Below are positions 25,839 to 34,860 of a DNA stretch of 64,000 bases, piece by piece. Source of the stretch: Bdellovibrio bacteriovorus (lineage in GTDB: Bacteria; Bdellovibrionota; Bdellovibrionia; Bdellovibrionales; Bdellovibrionaceae); the NCBI RefSeq assembly GCF_001592745.1, contig NZ_LUKD01000005.1, forward strand, positions 62,001 to 126,000, given 5' to 3'. Numbering within the stretch: the first letter of the stretch is position 1; every line of letters starts with the position of its first letter. Below the pieces are notes generated by a model. That model was not told where the DNA came from, did no database searches, and worked only from the letters and a program-made list of their open reading frames with translations. Made by a program: the position numbers and the translations under genes.

Positions 25839-26348
25839 ATGAAAAAATTTGCTCTAGCTCTATTGACGACTCTGGCATTCGCTCAAGCTCATGCACAAGT
25901 GAACCAAGACTTGGTTCTTGATGGCGAAAGATGGTTGGCTAAATTTACTGGTTATGTTTGCGACGATGGCAACACTCAAGTTGCTACTCCTGAAGAAATC
26001 GCAGCTAAAGGAATCCAATTCACAACAGCATCTGCAGATTACTCTTTGGACAACATCTTGTTGAAAGCCACATTCTCTGAAGACGGCGCGACTTGCGGTT
26101 ACAGCGCGATTTTGTTCGCTGACAACGCAGCTTGGACCGTTAAGTTGGAAAAATCGAACGCGTATGCAACTGCAGGCACTTCGACTTGTGCAGCTGGCAA
26201 AGCTTTCCTAGATAATCTTCTTTCTTTCAACGCTTACAAGTACCTTCACGGTCGCGTAGCTCTTTATGTTCCAGTGGCAGATGCTTCTAAACTTTGCTCT
26301 TCTGACAAAGTAGGTATCCATATCCAAGTTACTGGTCGCGTGAAATAA
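25839..26348 (+). CDS. Small exported protein of unknown function
   Basis: A 169-residue protein with a clear signal peptide (MKKFALALLTTLAFAQAHA, cleavage before QVNQD). The mature part has four cysteines (in YVCDDG, TCGYSA, STCAAG and KLCSSD), probably two disulfides, and no motif I recognise. An excellent AAGGAG site, an intrinsic terminator and what looks like a narrow, highly biased codon choice suggest strong expression as a single-gene unit. It is probably periplasmic or secreted. The 153 bases before it hold the hairpin at 25789-25826. Confidence 0.75.
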   Translation: MKKFALALLTTLAFAQAHAQVNQDLVLDGERWLAKFTGYVCDDGNTQVATPEEIAAKGIQFTTASADYSLDNILLKATFSEDGATCGYSAILFADNAAWTVKLEKSNAYATAGTSTCAAGKAFLDNLLSFNAYKYLHGRVALYVPVADASKLCSSDKVGIHIQVTGRVK

Positions 26349-26370
26349 TTGCTCGTTTGTACAGCAAATA

Positions 26371-26397
26371 GAGGGGTCGCAAGACCCCTTCTTTTTT
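26371..26397 (+). terminator. Rho-independent terminator
   Basis: AGGGGTC (26372-26378), loop GCAA, GACCCCT (26383-26389), then a run of T. It ends the secreted-protein gene at 25839-26348. Confidence 0.92.
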
Positions 26398-26561
26398 AGA
26401 GTAAATCTCGTTCTTTTTGCTCTCTGCCATTCTAGGCGCCGTAGAGGGGCTCTAGAAGGAAAATCCCTCGCGTCTCTCTCAATACGTTTGCAACAAATTC
26501 TCTATAGGCTTTCAGTGATACTCTCGAGGGACAAACCACCTTGTTCCACTGTATTCCCCGT

Positions 26562-26577
26562 GATAAAAGCTTTGATC
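26562..26577 (+). promoter_or_regulatory. Near-perfect palindrome upstream of the iron operon
   Basis: GATAAAAGCTTTGATC is symmetric at 14 of 16 positions and ends 28 bases before the GTG at 26606. A Fur-type repressor site is expected here for a siderophore operon, but this does not match the Escherichia coli Fur consensus well. It is offered as the best operator candidate in the 208-base gap (26398-26605), in which I see no gene. Confidence 0.3.
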
Positions 26578-26605
26578 CGTATTGATTCCTATTTGCAGGT
26601 AGCTC

Positions 26606-27913
26606 GTGAAAAGTCGCTTATTTAAACTCTTCTATAAAATTCATATCTATGCCGGCTTTTTTGTCGCTATTCACTTATTCGTGTTTATCACCACGGGTGC
26701 GGTTCTTTTATTCAAAGATGAAATTGAAGGTGGGGAGTCTCACGCTGAACATCATGAAGCGGTGACTTTACCCTCACTGGATGCCCACTTCCAAAAAATC
26801 TTGGCTCGCTATCCTTCGGATCGACCTTTGGCCTTCAATATCGAAGAGTCTGATCCCGATGTAGCGCAAATACGCATGGGACTTAACGGCTCGAAAATGT
26901 TTCGTGAGTCTCGTCGCGTGTATTTCAATATTCACACAGGTGAAGAAGTCGCGGCCCCGCAAAAGACCAGCTCTTTGATGGATTTTATTTTACGCCTTCA
27001 TCGCGAGCTTCTTATGGGGTCTAACGGCAAAATCTATGTCGGTTTTGTTGGGCTTCTTTATGCCTTTGTTCTGATCTCTGGATTTTTTATTTATGGAAAC
27101 TTTGCCAAAAAAACTCAATTTGGAGAAGTTCGACAAAACACGTCTCGCACTTTCAATAGTGATCTTCATCGCTTTTTAGGAATGAGTATTTTTGCCTGGG
27201 GATTGATGATTGCACTGACAGGTCTTCTTTTAGGAGTGTCTTCGACTCTTATCAAAGTTTTTCAGTACAGCGAGTTGCAAAAACTCACGGCTCAGTATCC
27301 TGAAGCCCCGGAGGCGCCTTACGCTTCGCTAGATCTTGTTTTATCCGAGGCTCAAAAAGCTCTTCCTGGTACAAGCTTTGATTATCTAGCATTTCCGAAT
27401 TCGCAGTTTTCTCCACCAGGGCACTTCTTGGTTTTGATGCATGGAAATACCGCCTGGACGGAGCGTTTAGTTGAGCTTGTTGTTGTCGATGCCGTTTCTG
27501 GAAAACTGACAGAAGTGCGTTCCCTGCCATGGTACTTAAAAGCAGCGATGCTTTCAGAACCACTGCATTTTGGTAATTATGGCGGTCTGTTTTTAAAAAT
27601 CGTTTGGTTGATCCTTTCCGTGATTTCTTTGTTCTTACCGATCTCAGGCCTTTATATCTGGTGGGATCGCCGCAGAAAGAAGTCGCAAGTCAGCTCTGCT
27701 TCAGCGAAATCTTCATTGAGTATCGGAAGGGGCGATTTCTTTAAGCGTCCTTATCTGATGCCGACAATCATCGCTATGGCTTCAGTGACTGCGGTGGTGG
27801 GAAGTTTCTTAACGACTGGTATTGTGAATACGCTCTTGGCATTATTCTTAGCCTTACCGGCTTACTTTGTTCTTCATTTGTTCGTGCGCTGGCTTCGTAA
27901 AGGATCGGTATGA
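26606..27913 (+). CDS. PepSY-associated transmembrane protein (PiuB-like)
   Basis: A 435-residue inner-membrane protein of the PepSY_TM family: the opening LFYKIHIYAGFFVAIHLFVF has the conserved histidines, and later helices include RFLGMSIFAWGLMIALTG and a final ISGLYIWWDRRRK, followed by two more hydrophobic helices. Members are repeatedly found beside siderophore receptors and may act as ferric-siderophore reductases or help release iron; the activity here is inferred. It starts with GTG and is first in the operon, overlapping the MFS gene by four bases. Confidence 0.82.
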   Translation: MKSRLFKLFYKIHIYAGFFVAIHLFVFITTGAVLLFKDEIEGGESHAEHHEAVTLPSLDAHFQKILARYPSDRPLAFNIEESDPDVAQIRMGLNGSKMFRESRRVYFNIHTGEEVAAPQKTSSLMDFILRLHRELLMGSNGKIYVGFVGLLYAFVLISGFFIYGNFAKKTQFGEVRQNTSRTFNSDLHRFLGMSIFAWGLMIALTGLLLGVSSTLIKVFQYSELQKLTAQYPEAPEAPYASLDLVLSEAQKALPGTSFDYLAFPNSQFSPPGHFLVLMHGNTAWTERLVELVVVDAVSGKLTEVRSLPWYLKAAMLSEPLHFGNYGGLFLKIVWLILSVISLFLPISGLYIWWDRRRKKSQVSSASAKSSLSIGRGDFFKRPYLMPTIIAMASVTAVVGSFLTTGIVNTLLALFLALPAYFVLHLFVRWLRKGSV

Positions 27914-29103
27914 ATTTAAGAAGCTTGCTAGGACACTTCAATAGCGCGACTTTCAGCGCGATTCAGATGATGACCTTTACCTTCATCCCCCTGATGTCGG
28001 AAAAGGGGGGATTGAGTGTCTCTTCCGTGATCTTAAGTTTTAGCTTCGGCTCGTTTCTTTTTTTGTGGTCCAGTCCTTTCTGGGCGTCACAGAGTGATCG
28101 ACATGGTCGCATGAAAATACTGGCTGTGGGAATGTTGGGCCTATTTGTTTCGTCAGGTTTAATTTTGTACCTTCTTGCCTATCCGGGCTCTGTTTTACAA
28201 AACGAAGTTTTAATGTGGGGCAGTCGCTTGCTCTATGGACTTACGGCCTCTGCTACGGTGCCGGTTGCGCAAGCCTTGCAAATTGATCTTCATCCGGAGC
28301 AGACCGCTTTAAAATCCATGCTTAGCAACTCGATGAGTTTAAATATCGGGCGTGCACTGGGCCCATTAACTTTGTTGTTGGGGGGAGCAAGCAATATGCT
28401 AGGCATCCTGCAACTTGCAACACTGTGGTCTTTAATTCTTTTAATTCTGAACTTGGTAGGGATAAGGCATTCTCCGCCAACTCGTACGGTGGCTTCTGAG
28501 CAAAGTCTGTTCAAAAGCTGGTGGTCGGATGTTGTGCGTGTTCAGGATGTGGTTATCTTAGCTCTGCTTTTCACAAGTTATATTGGCATTTTGAACTTTT
28601 CTTTGGCATCTCTTTTAAAGAAAACCTTCGAACTGACCAGTGCGGATTCAAGTGTTCTGATGGCTCAAGTTTTATTGGGAAGTGCCATTCTTGCTGTTGT
28701 CACTCAAGCAATTGGAAAAATGCTTTTCAAAAATCCTTGGCAAGGTGCCATGGTTTTGGGGGCGTTCAGTCTTTTGTTAGGAAGTCTTGTTTTACAATAC
28801 ATGGCAAATAAGACTGAGCTTGGAATTGCAATCATCTTTTTGTCTGTGGGGATTTCTCTTATACCACCTTGTTATCTGGCTCTCATGGCAGCGCGGGGCT
28901 CTCAAGATCATTTCGGCCGCAGAGCCGGGCTGGCGGCGGCGGCAAACACGATCGGTTATGCTGTGGGAGGCGCTATTGCTTCTTTCACATTTAAGATAAA
29001 TCTGATCAGTATTGAAATGGTCATGACACTTGTTTCTGTTCTTATGATCGCGTGTATTGCGTTGTTATATAAAAATAGAAATCGCGAGGCGAAGTATGTC
29101 TAA
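27910..29103 (+). CDS. MFS transporter, probable siderophore exporter
   Basis: A 397-residue protein with about 12 helices and a recognisable major-facilitator loop between helices 2 and 3 (ASQSDRHGRMKILAVG). It lies between the PepSY gene and iucA, overlapping both (ATGA at 27910; iucA starts at 29096 before this stop at 29103). In Enterobacteriaceae a related MFS gene (shiF) also lies directly upstream of iucA, so export of the newly made siderophore is the likely role. Substrate is inference from position. Confidence 0.82.
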   Translation: MNLRSLLGHFNSATFSAIQMMTFTFIPLMSEKGGLSVSSVILSFSFGSFLFLWSSPFWASQSDRHGRMKILAVGMLGLFVSSGLILYLLAYPGSVLQNEVLMWGSRLLYGLTASATVPVAQALQIDLHPEQTALKSMLSNSMSLNIGRALGPLTLLLGGASNMLGILQLATLWSLILLILNLVGIRHSPPTRTVASEQSLFKSWWSDVVRVQDVVILALLFTSYIGILNFSLASLLKKTFELTSADSSVLMAQVLLGSAILAVVTQAIGKMLFKNPWQGAMVLGAFSLLLGSLVLQYMANKTELGIAIIFLSVGISLIPPCYLALMAARGSQDHFGRRAGLAAAANTIGYAVGGAIASFTFKINLISIEMVMTLVSVLMIACIALLYKNRNREAKYV

Positions 29104-30853
29104 CTTCCAAAACTTGGCTTTAAAACACACGATTTCCTGTTTCTTTAATTCTCTATTCAGGGAATACCAGAATTATTCTTTCGAGGACGTCCGTCTTGAA
29201 AGAGCTAAGGTCGCCATTGCCGTTGAAGTTCCGCAAAAAGGATCCGTCCTTATTCCACTGACGAAGAAGTCACTGTTAGGTCGACACGAATACCAAGGTG
29301 ATTTTTATTTAAAATCTGCGAACGCCATTGAGAGCTTGAGCTTTGATGCGACAGTAGATCTTTTATTGGAACTTCTATGTCAGCATTGGAATGAGCCTTC
29401 AGAAAAGAAAAGAATTTTTGTCGAACGCTTGAAAAATAGTCTGCATAACATGGAGCTTTCTTTAAAAGCACGCCATCAAGATCTTCAAAATCTTTACAGT
29501 CAAAAAATTTCTTTTGCACAAGCGGAGCAGGGATTGATGATTGGCCACAACTTTCATCCGTATCCTAAAATGCGCGAAGGTTTTGATGATAAAGACTTTG
29601 AAATCTACTCTCCAGAAATGGCTGGGCATTTCGGTCTGCACTGGTTCTTTGCCAAACCAGAAATTGTACATCTGCAAAAAGCAGCTTCTTTTGCCACAGA
29701 GGAGTGGACGAAAGTTCTTTTTAATTCTGATGTGAAGAAATCTATTCCAGAAGGAATGATTCCATTTCCCGTGCATCCTTGGCAAGCCCAGCATCTGTTA
29801 AAGAACCAAGACGTGCAGAGCTACCTGAAATCCGGAGCCCTCGTGGACGCCAGTTTAACGACGCCAAACACCTGGTATCCAACGTCGTCTTTGCGTTCGG
29901 TGTATTCTCGGCAAAGTCCTTATATGTTGAAGTTTTCTTTGACCTTAAGACTTACAAACTCCATTCGACATCTTACAGATGTGGAGGTTGTTCGAGGTCT
30001 GCAAGTTTATGATGTCATGAACACGGCGGCGGGCCAACAGTTCCGCAAAGAACACCCGCAGTTTGAAATTATCTTTGAACCGGCTTTTGCGGCTCTCAAA
30101 AATACTGATGGCGGCATTATTTCTGAAAGCATTGTGGTTTGCCGCGAAAATCCGTTTCAAAAAGAAGAAGCGTTCGAGGAGAATATTGTTGTTTCCACTT
30201 TGGCTCAAGACAACCCGCTGGGCGGTGAAACTTTGATCTGGCAAAAGGTTGAAGAATACGCGGCGCTGGCAAAGACATCATTAGCAGAGGCCAGTGAGAA
30301 GTGGTTCGAACAATATCTTAAAGTTGCTCTAAAGCCTTTTGTTGTTGCGCAGTCTCAGTACGGCGTTTTGTTGGGCGCCCATCAACAGAACATGATTTTA
30401 CAAATCAAAGACGGCTTACCCGTAAAGGCTTACTTCCGTGACTGTCAGGGAACGGGATACAGTGAGCATGGCTATCAGCTTTTCCACCAAGATGTGGCTT
30501 CTTTAACGCGTGAAAATGGGAATGTTCTTGATAACAAAGGAAATATTCTTTTTGCTTATTACCTTTTAGTGAACTCGACCTGGAATGTGATGGCTGCTTT
30601 ATCGCATCAAAAGGGTGTGAGTGAAGAGCGTCTGTTAGAAATGCTGAATGAGTTTATGACAAGCATGAATAAGGCCTCTTTGCCGGACTCAAGCTTTTTG
30701 GATTATGTCCTTAAAGAAGCCCGTATCTATCAAAAGGGCAACTTCATTTGCAGCCTGCAGAATTTGAATGAAAACACGGCTGCCAATCCTTTAGCGATTT
30801 ATAATTTAATTGATAATCCTCTTGCGACAAAGAAAACGGAGACCGTTCTATGA
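29096..30853 (+). CDS. iucA: IucA/IucC-family NIS siderophore synthetase (IucA position)
   Basis: A 585-residue cytoplasmic ligase that activates citrate with ATP and joins it to an acylated hydroxylysine-type amine. Family motifs: GHNFHPYPKMREGF (about 151-164), PFPVHPWQAQHLL (about 223-235), TSSLRSVY, and LGAHQQNMIL and RDCQGTGYS near the C-terminus. I placed the start at 29096 (MSNFQNLAL), eight bases inside the end of the MFS gene; the longer frame from 29057 lies wholly inside it and is not credible. It is followed by a four-base overlap with iucB. Confidence 0.9.
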   Translation: MSNFQNLALKHTISCFFNSLFREYQNYSFEDVRLERAKVAIAVEVPQKGSVLIPLTKKSLLGRHEYQGDFYLKSANAIESLSFDATVDLLLELLCQHWNEPSEKKRIFVERLKNSLHNMELSLKARHQDLQNLYSQKISFAQAEQGLMIGHNFHPYPKMREGFDDKDFEIYSPEMAGHFGLHWFFAKPEIVHLQKAASFATEEWTKVLFNSDVKKSIPEGMIPFPVHPWQAQHLLKNQDVQSYLKSGALVDASLTTPNTWYPTSSLRSVYSRQSPYMLKFSLTLRLTNSIRHLTDVEVVRGLQVYDVMNTAAGQQFRKEHPQFEIIFEPAFAALKNTDGGIISESIVVCRENPFQKEEAFEENIVVSTLAQDNPLGGETLIWQKVEEYAALAKTSLAEASEKWFEQYLKVALKPFVVAQSQYGVLLGAHQQNMILQIKDGLPVKAYFRDCQGTGYSEHGYQLFHQDVASLTRENGNVLDNKGNILFAYYLLVNSTWNVMAALSHQKGVSEERLLEMLNEFMTSMNKASLPDSSFLDYVLKEARIYQKGNFICSLQNLNENTAANPLAIYNLIDNPLATKKTETVL

Positions 30854-31839
30854 GCACGACACAAGTATTTAAAACCTTTGCCTGCGCTACGGCCGAAAAC
30901 TTCCAAGTCTCTTTAGAATCGGCTGGCGGCACCGTGAGCTCTGGTGCGCAAAACTGGAATTTTAAACTCGATCAAACGGAACAAACAAAGGTCCTAGCTT
31001 TAGATAGCAAGATCACTTTAACAGGAGCCTTAGCGACTTTAGAGGCGCTTTTTGGTTTGGACCCGGCTTGCCAAAAAATCTCTTTACCGGCAGGCCCTTC
31101 AGAACTTAAAAATCTTTTGGGCGCGAAAGCGGACTCTTTCGAAGTCGAACGCACTGATTTTTTCCAGCTTCGTCCTTTATGGGTTCATAACGGTCTTGAG
31201 AATGTGACTCCGGAGCGCTGGACTGAAACTAAAGAAGTGAAGCATCCCATTCGCCCACGCATTCAAGAAGGCCAAGTGCTTTACCAAAGAAGCATTCCGG
31301 GTATCGACAAAGTGTTGCGCTTCAGAGTGGCTGACATTGAAAAAGACCTGGATATTTTCCACGAGTGGCACAATCAGCCCCGCGTACTGAAATTCTGGGA
31401 GCTTGATAAGCCGAAAGAAGAATTGCGTGATTACTTGAAAAAAGGCCTTCAAGATCCGCATCAATTCCCCGTGATCTTGGAATTTGATGAAACACCCATT
31501 GGCTATTTCGAAATGTATTGGACGAAGGAAGACCGTTTGGGGCCTTACTACGACTCTGAGGCTTTTGATCGCGGCTTCCACTTTCTGATCGGAAACATCG
31601 AAGTTTTGGGTTTCAAAAACACAGACGCGATTTTAAAAGCCGTTTGTCACTATCTTTTCCTTGAAGAACCTCGCACTCGTAAGATCATGGCGGAACCTCG
31701 CTCTGATAATACAAATGTGTTGAAGTATCTTGAAACATTTAAGGCATGGAGAAAAGTTAAGGAATTTGACTTCCCTCATAAGCGCGCGGCCTTGCTTGAA
31801 TGTAAGCGCGAACTTTTCTTTGGGAATAACTACCTATGA
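30850..31839 (+). CDS. iucB: Siderophore N-acyltransferase, GNAT family (IucB-like)
   Basis: A 329-residue cytoplasmic enzyme. The C-terminal half (about 150-329) is the GNAT domain typical of IucB/RhbD: FHEWHNQPRVLKFWEL, GYFEMYWTKEDRLGPYY, RGFHFLIGN and ending FPHKRAALLECKRELFF. It transfers an acyl group (acetyl in aerobactin) to the N-hydroxy amine made by IucD. The N-terminal half is a divergent, partner-like domain. It overlaps iucA by four bases and iucC by four, so translation is coupled. The exact acyl donor cannot be read from sequence. Confidence 0.88.
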   Translation: MSTTQVFKTFACATAENFQVSLESAGGTVSSGAQNWNFKLDQTEQTKVLALDSKITLTGALATLEALFGLDPACQKISLPAGPSELKNLLGAKADSFEVERTDFFQLRPLWVHNGLENVTPERWTETKEVKHPIRPRIQEGQVLYQRSIPGIDKVLRFRVADIEKDLDIFHEWHNQPRVLKFWELDKPKEELRDYLKKGLQDPHQFPVILEFDETPIGYFEMYWTKEDRLGPYYDSEAFDRGFHFLIGNIEVLGFKNTDAILKAVCHYLFLEEPRTRKIMAEPRSDNTNVLKYLETFKAWRKVKEFDFPHKRAALLECKRELFFGNNYL

Positions 31840-33584
31840 TGTCCGTGACCGACTGGAAAAAAATCAATTTGCAAATGATCGCAAAAAGTTTGCAAGAATT
31901 GACCTATGAACAGGTTCTGAGCCCTGTGGCAGCAGAGGTGCGTGATGAATCCTCCGTCGGTCGGTATCAATTAAAACTTGCTTCTGGTATCACTTACAGC
32001 TTTCACGCCTGGCGTGGTGTTTGGACCGATTTGAAAGTTCAAGCCGCGAGCATCCGTCGCAACGGTGAAGAAGCGGAAAGTGCGGGACAGTTTTTCATTG
32101 ATATACAAAAAGAAACCGGAATGGATGACATCATCCTAGGAAATTTCTTGGAAGAAATGCATAACACGCTTTATGCCGACCTTCACATTCTGCAAAGAAA
32201 CCGTAGTTTCAGTTTAGAACAAATCACTGAAATGAGTGGAGAAGCCGTGCAAACTGTTCTTAAAGGTCACCCAAAGATCTTGCTGAATAAGGGGCGCATC
32301 GGCTGGAGTGCTGACGATCAAGATCAGTTTGGACCCGAATTTCAAAAGCCTATTCAGTTTGCTTGGCTTGCGGTGGATAAATCTTTGTGTCTTGCCGGGA
32401 TCGATAAAAGCTTAGAGGGTGACGCCCTTTTGAATGAATGCATTCAAGAATTAAATGCATTCAAGGTGGAACTTGCTAAAAAGTCGCTCCAAGAAAAGGA
32501 TTTCTATTTCGTGCCGGTTCATCCTTGGCAGTGGGAACGTTACATAAAAATTCAGTTCGCCGAATATCTGCACGCAGGGAAGGCGTATTATTTAGGAACC
32601 TGGGGCGACAAGTATATCCCCCAGATCAGTCTTCGCACCTTCTCAAATATTTCACGTCCTGAAAAATTAGACGTCAAACTGCCGATAACCATCTTAAATA
32701 CATCAGCGATTCGCGGGATTCCCGGTAAGTACATGAAGCAGGGGCCCGCACTCAGCCACGCTTTGAGTGAACTTTGCCGTTGCGATAATCAATTGAGCTC
32801 AGTCACCGTCTTAGAGGAAAAAGCAGGCATCTCTGTCTCGCATCCCCTTTATAAACAGGTAGGACAAGCTCCTTATCGCTACAACGAGTTCTTAGGTGTT
32901 TTGTGGCGCCAAAGCTCTTCCTCACACTTAAAGGACGGTGAGAAAGCCTTAATCGCGGGCAGTCTGTTCCACGTGGATGAAAGCGGCCGTTCCTTGATAG
33001 GCGCTTACATCCAAAATTCGGGTTTAAGCATCTGCGAATGGCTTAAGGCCTATTTTAAGAGTGTGTTCATTCCACTTTACCATCTTCAAGTTCAACACGG
33101 GGTGGGGTTGGTGGCTCACGGTCAGAACGTCGTTGTGCGTATGAAAAATCACACGCCTGTAGGTCTTTTCTTAAAAGATTTTCAGGGTGATTTGAGATTG
33201 AGCCAGGATTCCGAGGCGCTTTCTGGATTTGATCTAACTCGTTTACCGAAGCACTATTTGATCCATGATCTTTTGACTGGTCATTTAGTCACGGTCTTAC
33301 GATTTATCTCCGAAACTTTGCAAGAATGCGATAAATATCACGAGGACAAATTTTACGCAGTTCTCGGACAATGTTTGCAAGACTATTTGCAGAAAAATCC
33401 TACGCTCGTGAGCTCGAAAGACTTTAAGAGCGTAGATCTTTTGCAGGAAAAGTTTCACCGCGTGCTGGTGAATAAGGTGCGATTTAAGATCGGTTATGCG
33501 GATTCTGCCGAGCGTCCGCTGCCGATACTGGGTGATGATTTAGTAAATCCGATAGCCCAGGCGTTGAAAAAGGTGAGTTTATGA
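31836..33584 (+). CDS. iucC: IucA/IucC-family NIS siderophore synthetase (IucC position)
   Basis: A 582-residue ligase, the second NIS synthetase of the cluster, which would add the second hydroxamate arm to the citrate intermediate. Motifs: LKGHPKILLNKGRIGW, PVHPWQWERYI, QISLRTFSNISRP, KLPITILNTSAIRGIPG, and VAHGQNVVVR and LKDFQGDLRL near the C-terminus. The HPWQWE and KGRIGW forms distinguish it from the first synthetase and match IucC. It overlaps iucB and iucD by four bases each. Confidence 0.9.
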   Translation: MMSVTDWKKINLQMIAKSLQELTYEQVLSPVAAEVRDESSVGRYQLKLASGITYSFHAWRGVWTDLKVQAASIRRNGEEAESAGQFFIDIQKETGMDDIILGNFLEEMHNTLYADLHILQRNRSFSLEQITEMSGEAVQTVLKGHPKILLNKGRIGWSADDQDQFGPEFQKPIQFAWLAVDKSLCLAGIDKSLEGDALLNECIQELNAFKVELAKKSLQEKDFYFVPVHPWQWERYIKIQFAEYLHAGKAYYLGTWGDKYIPQISLRTFSNISRPEKLDVKLPITILNTSAIRGIPGKYMKQGPALSHALSELCRCDNQLSSVTVLEEKAGISVSHPLYKQVGQAPYRYNEFLGVLWRQSSSSHLKDGEKALIAGSLFHVDESGRSLIGAYIQNSGLSICEWLKAYFKSVFIPLYHLQVQHGVGLVAHGQNVVVRMKNHTPVGLFLKDFQGDLRLSQDSEALSGFDLTRLPKHYLIHDLLTGHLVTVLRFISETLQECDKYHEDKFYAVLGQCLQDYLQKNPTLVSSKDFKSVDLLQEKFHRVLVNKVRFKIGYADSAERPLPILGDDLVNPIAQALKKVSL

Positions 33585-34852
33585 ACAGACATTATGACTT
33601 AATCGGACTCGGTATCGGTCTTTTTAATTTGAGTGTAGCGGCTCTGCTGCACAAAACTCCGGGCATTAAGTTTGCGTTTTTTGATCGTAAGCACCGTTTT
33701 GATTGGCACTCAGAAATCATGTTCGCTGATTCCGAGATGCAAACTTCTTATTTGAAGGACCTTGTCACGGCAGCAGATCCTACGAATCCGTTCACGTTTA
33801 TGAATTACTTGGTGCAAAAAGGATTGTTCTATTCCTTCATCAATACGAATCGTAAAACTATCACACGCCGTGAATTTGAAATGTACTGTCAGTGGGTCAG
33901 TCAAAATATGCCGGAGCATCTTCATTTCGACAGTGAAGTTCAGTCTGTGCGCTACGATGGTGAAAAGTTCATTTTGCAAATCAATAACGAAATCTATACG
34001 GCGACAAATATCTGTATTGGGACGGGCCTTGTTCCGCATCTGCCAGACTTTGCCAAAGAATTAGAAGGTCCAGACGTTTTCCACGCTAAATCCAGCTACA
34101 TCAAAATTCTAGATGCGACTAATAAAGATGTGGTTGTTGTGGGGGGCGGTCAAACGGGCTTAGAGATTTTCCGTAATTGTCTTCAAGGTAAATGGGGGCA
34201 TCCGAAAAGCTTGAAGTTGATTGCCAGCCGTCCCAATTTAGAGCCGTTGGACAATTCACCGTTTGTGAATGAGTACTTTGCACCCTCTTACGTGCATGAG
34301 TTTCTGCAACTGGATCAGTCGTTAAAAGATCCTATCGTAAAATATCAAAAACTTGCGAGCGATGGGAATACGCCTGAATACCTGGATACTTTGTATCGCG
34401 ATCTTTATCAGCTAAAGCATGTGTGGGGTGATTCTCGAGATATTCAGATTCTTCCATACCGTCGCGTGACAAGCATGCAAAAGTGGGGAGAGCGCTACAC
34501 CCTGAACATCAAAAACGGCTTCAACAAAGCCGAAGAAACATCGAATGCCGATACGGTCATCCTGAGCACGGGATTCCGAGTCAACATTCCCAACATCATT
34601 GAGCCTTTGCGCACCTTGATTGATTTTGACGGCGATGGCCGTTTCATAATGAAAGAAAACTTCCAAGTATCGTGGAAGGGATCTGAAAAAAACAAAGTCT
34701 ACGCTTTGAACTTCAGCCGTCATGGTCATGGTATCTCTGAACCACAGACAAGTCTGATGGCTTGGCGTTCGGCGAAAATTATCAACGATTTAATGCAAAA
34801 AGAAGTTTTCCCTATCAACAGAGCCGTACCCAACTTTACGACATACACCTAG
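33581..34852 (+). CDS. iucD: L-lysine N6-monooxygenase-like flavoenzyme (IucD)
   Basis: A 423-residue FAD- and NADPH-dependent N-hydroxylase that starts hydroxamate siderophore synthesis. It has an FAD-binding GLGIGLFNLS (9-18), a DWHSEIMF and MQTSYLKDLVTAADPTNPF region typical of lysine/ornithine monooxygenases, and an NADPH-binding VVVVGGGQTGLE (about 184-195). A late ILSTGF motif is also present. Substrate could be lysine (as in aerobactin) or a diamine; no decarboxylase gene is present in the operon, which slightly favours lysine. It overlaps iucC by four bases. Confidence 0.9.
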   Translation: MNRHYDLIGLGIGLFNLSVAALLHKTPGIKFAFFDRKHRFDWHSEIMFADSEMQTSYLKDLVTAADPTNPFTFMNYLVQKGLFYSFINTNRKTITRREFEMYCQWVSQNMPEHLHFDSEVQSVRYDGEKFILQINNEIYTATNICIGTGLVPHLPDFAKELEGPDVFHAKSSYIKILDATNKDVVVVGGGQTGLEIFRNCLQGKWGHPKSLKLIASRPNLEPLDNSPFVNEYFAPSYVHEFLQLDQSLKDPIVKYQKLASDGNTPEYLDTLYRDLYQLKHVWGDSRDIQILPYRRVTSMQKWGERYTLNIKNGFNKAEETSNADTVILSTGFRVNIPNIIEPLRTLIDFDGDGRFIMKENFQVSWKGSEKNKVYALNFSRHGHGISEPQTSLMAWRSAKIINDLMQKEVFPINRAVPNFTTYT

Positions 34853-34860
34853 GTGACATT

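Noticed and set aside
26398-26605. A classical Fur box before the siderophore operon
   Set aside because: I found no good match to the GATAATGATAATCATTATC consensus; only the weaker palindrome at 26562 remains.
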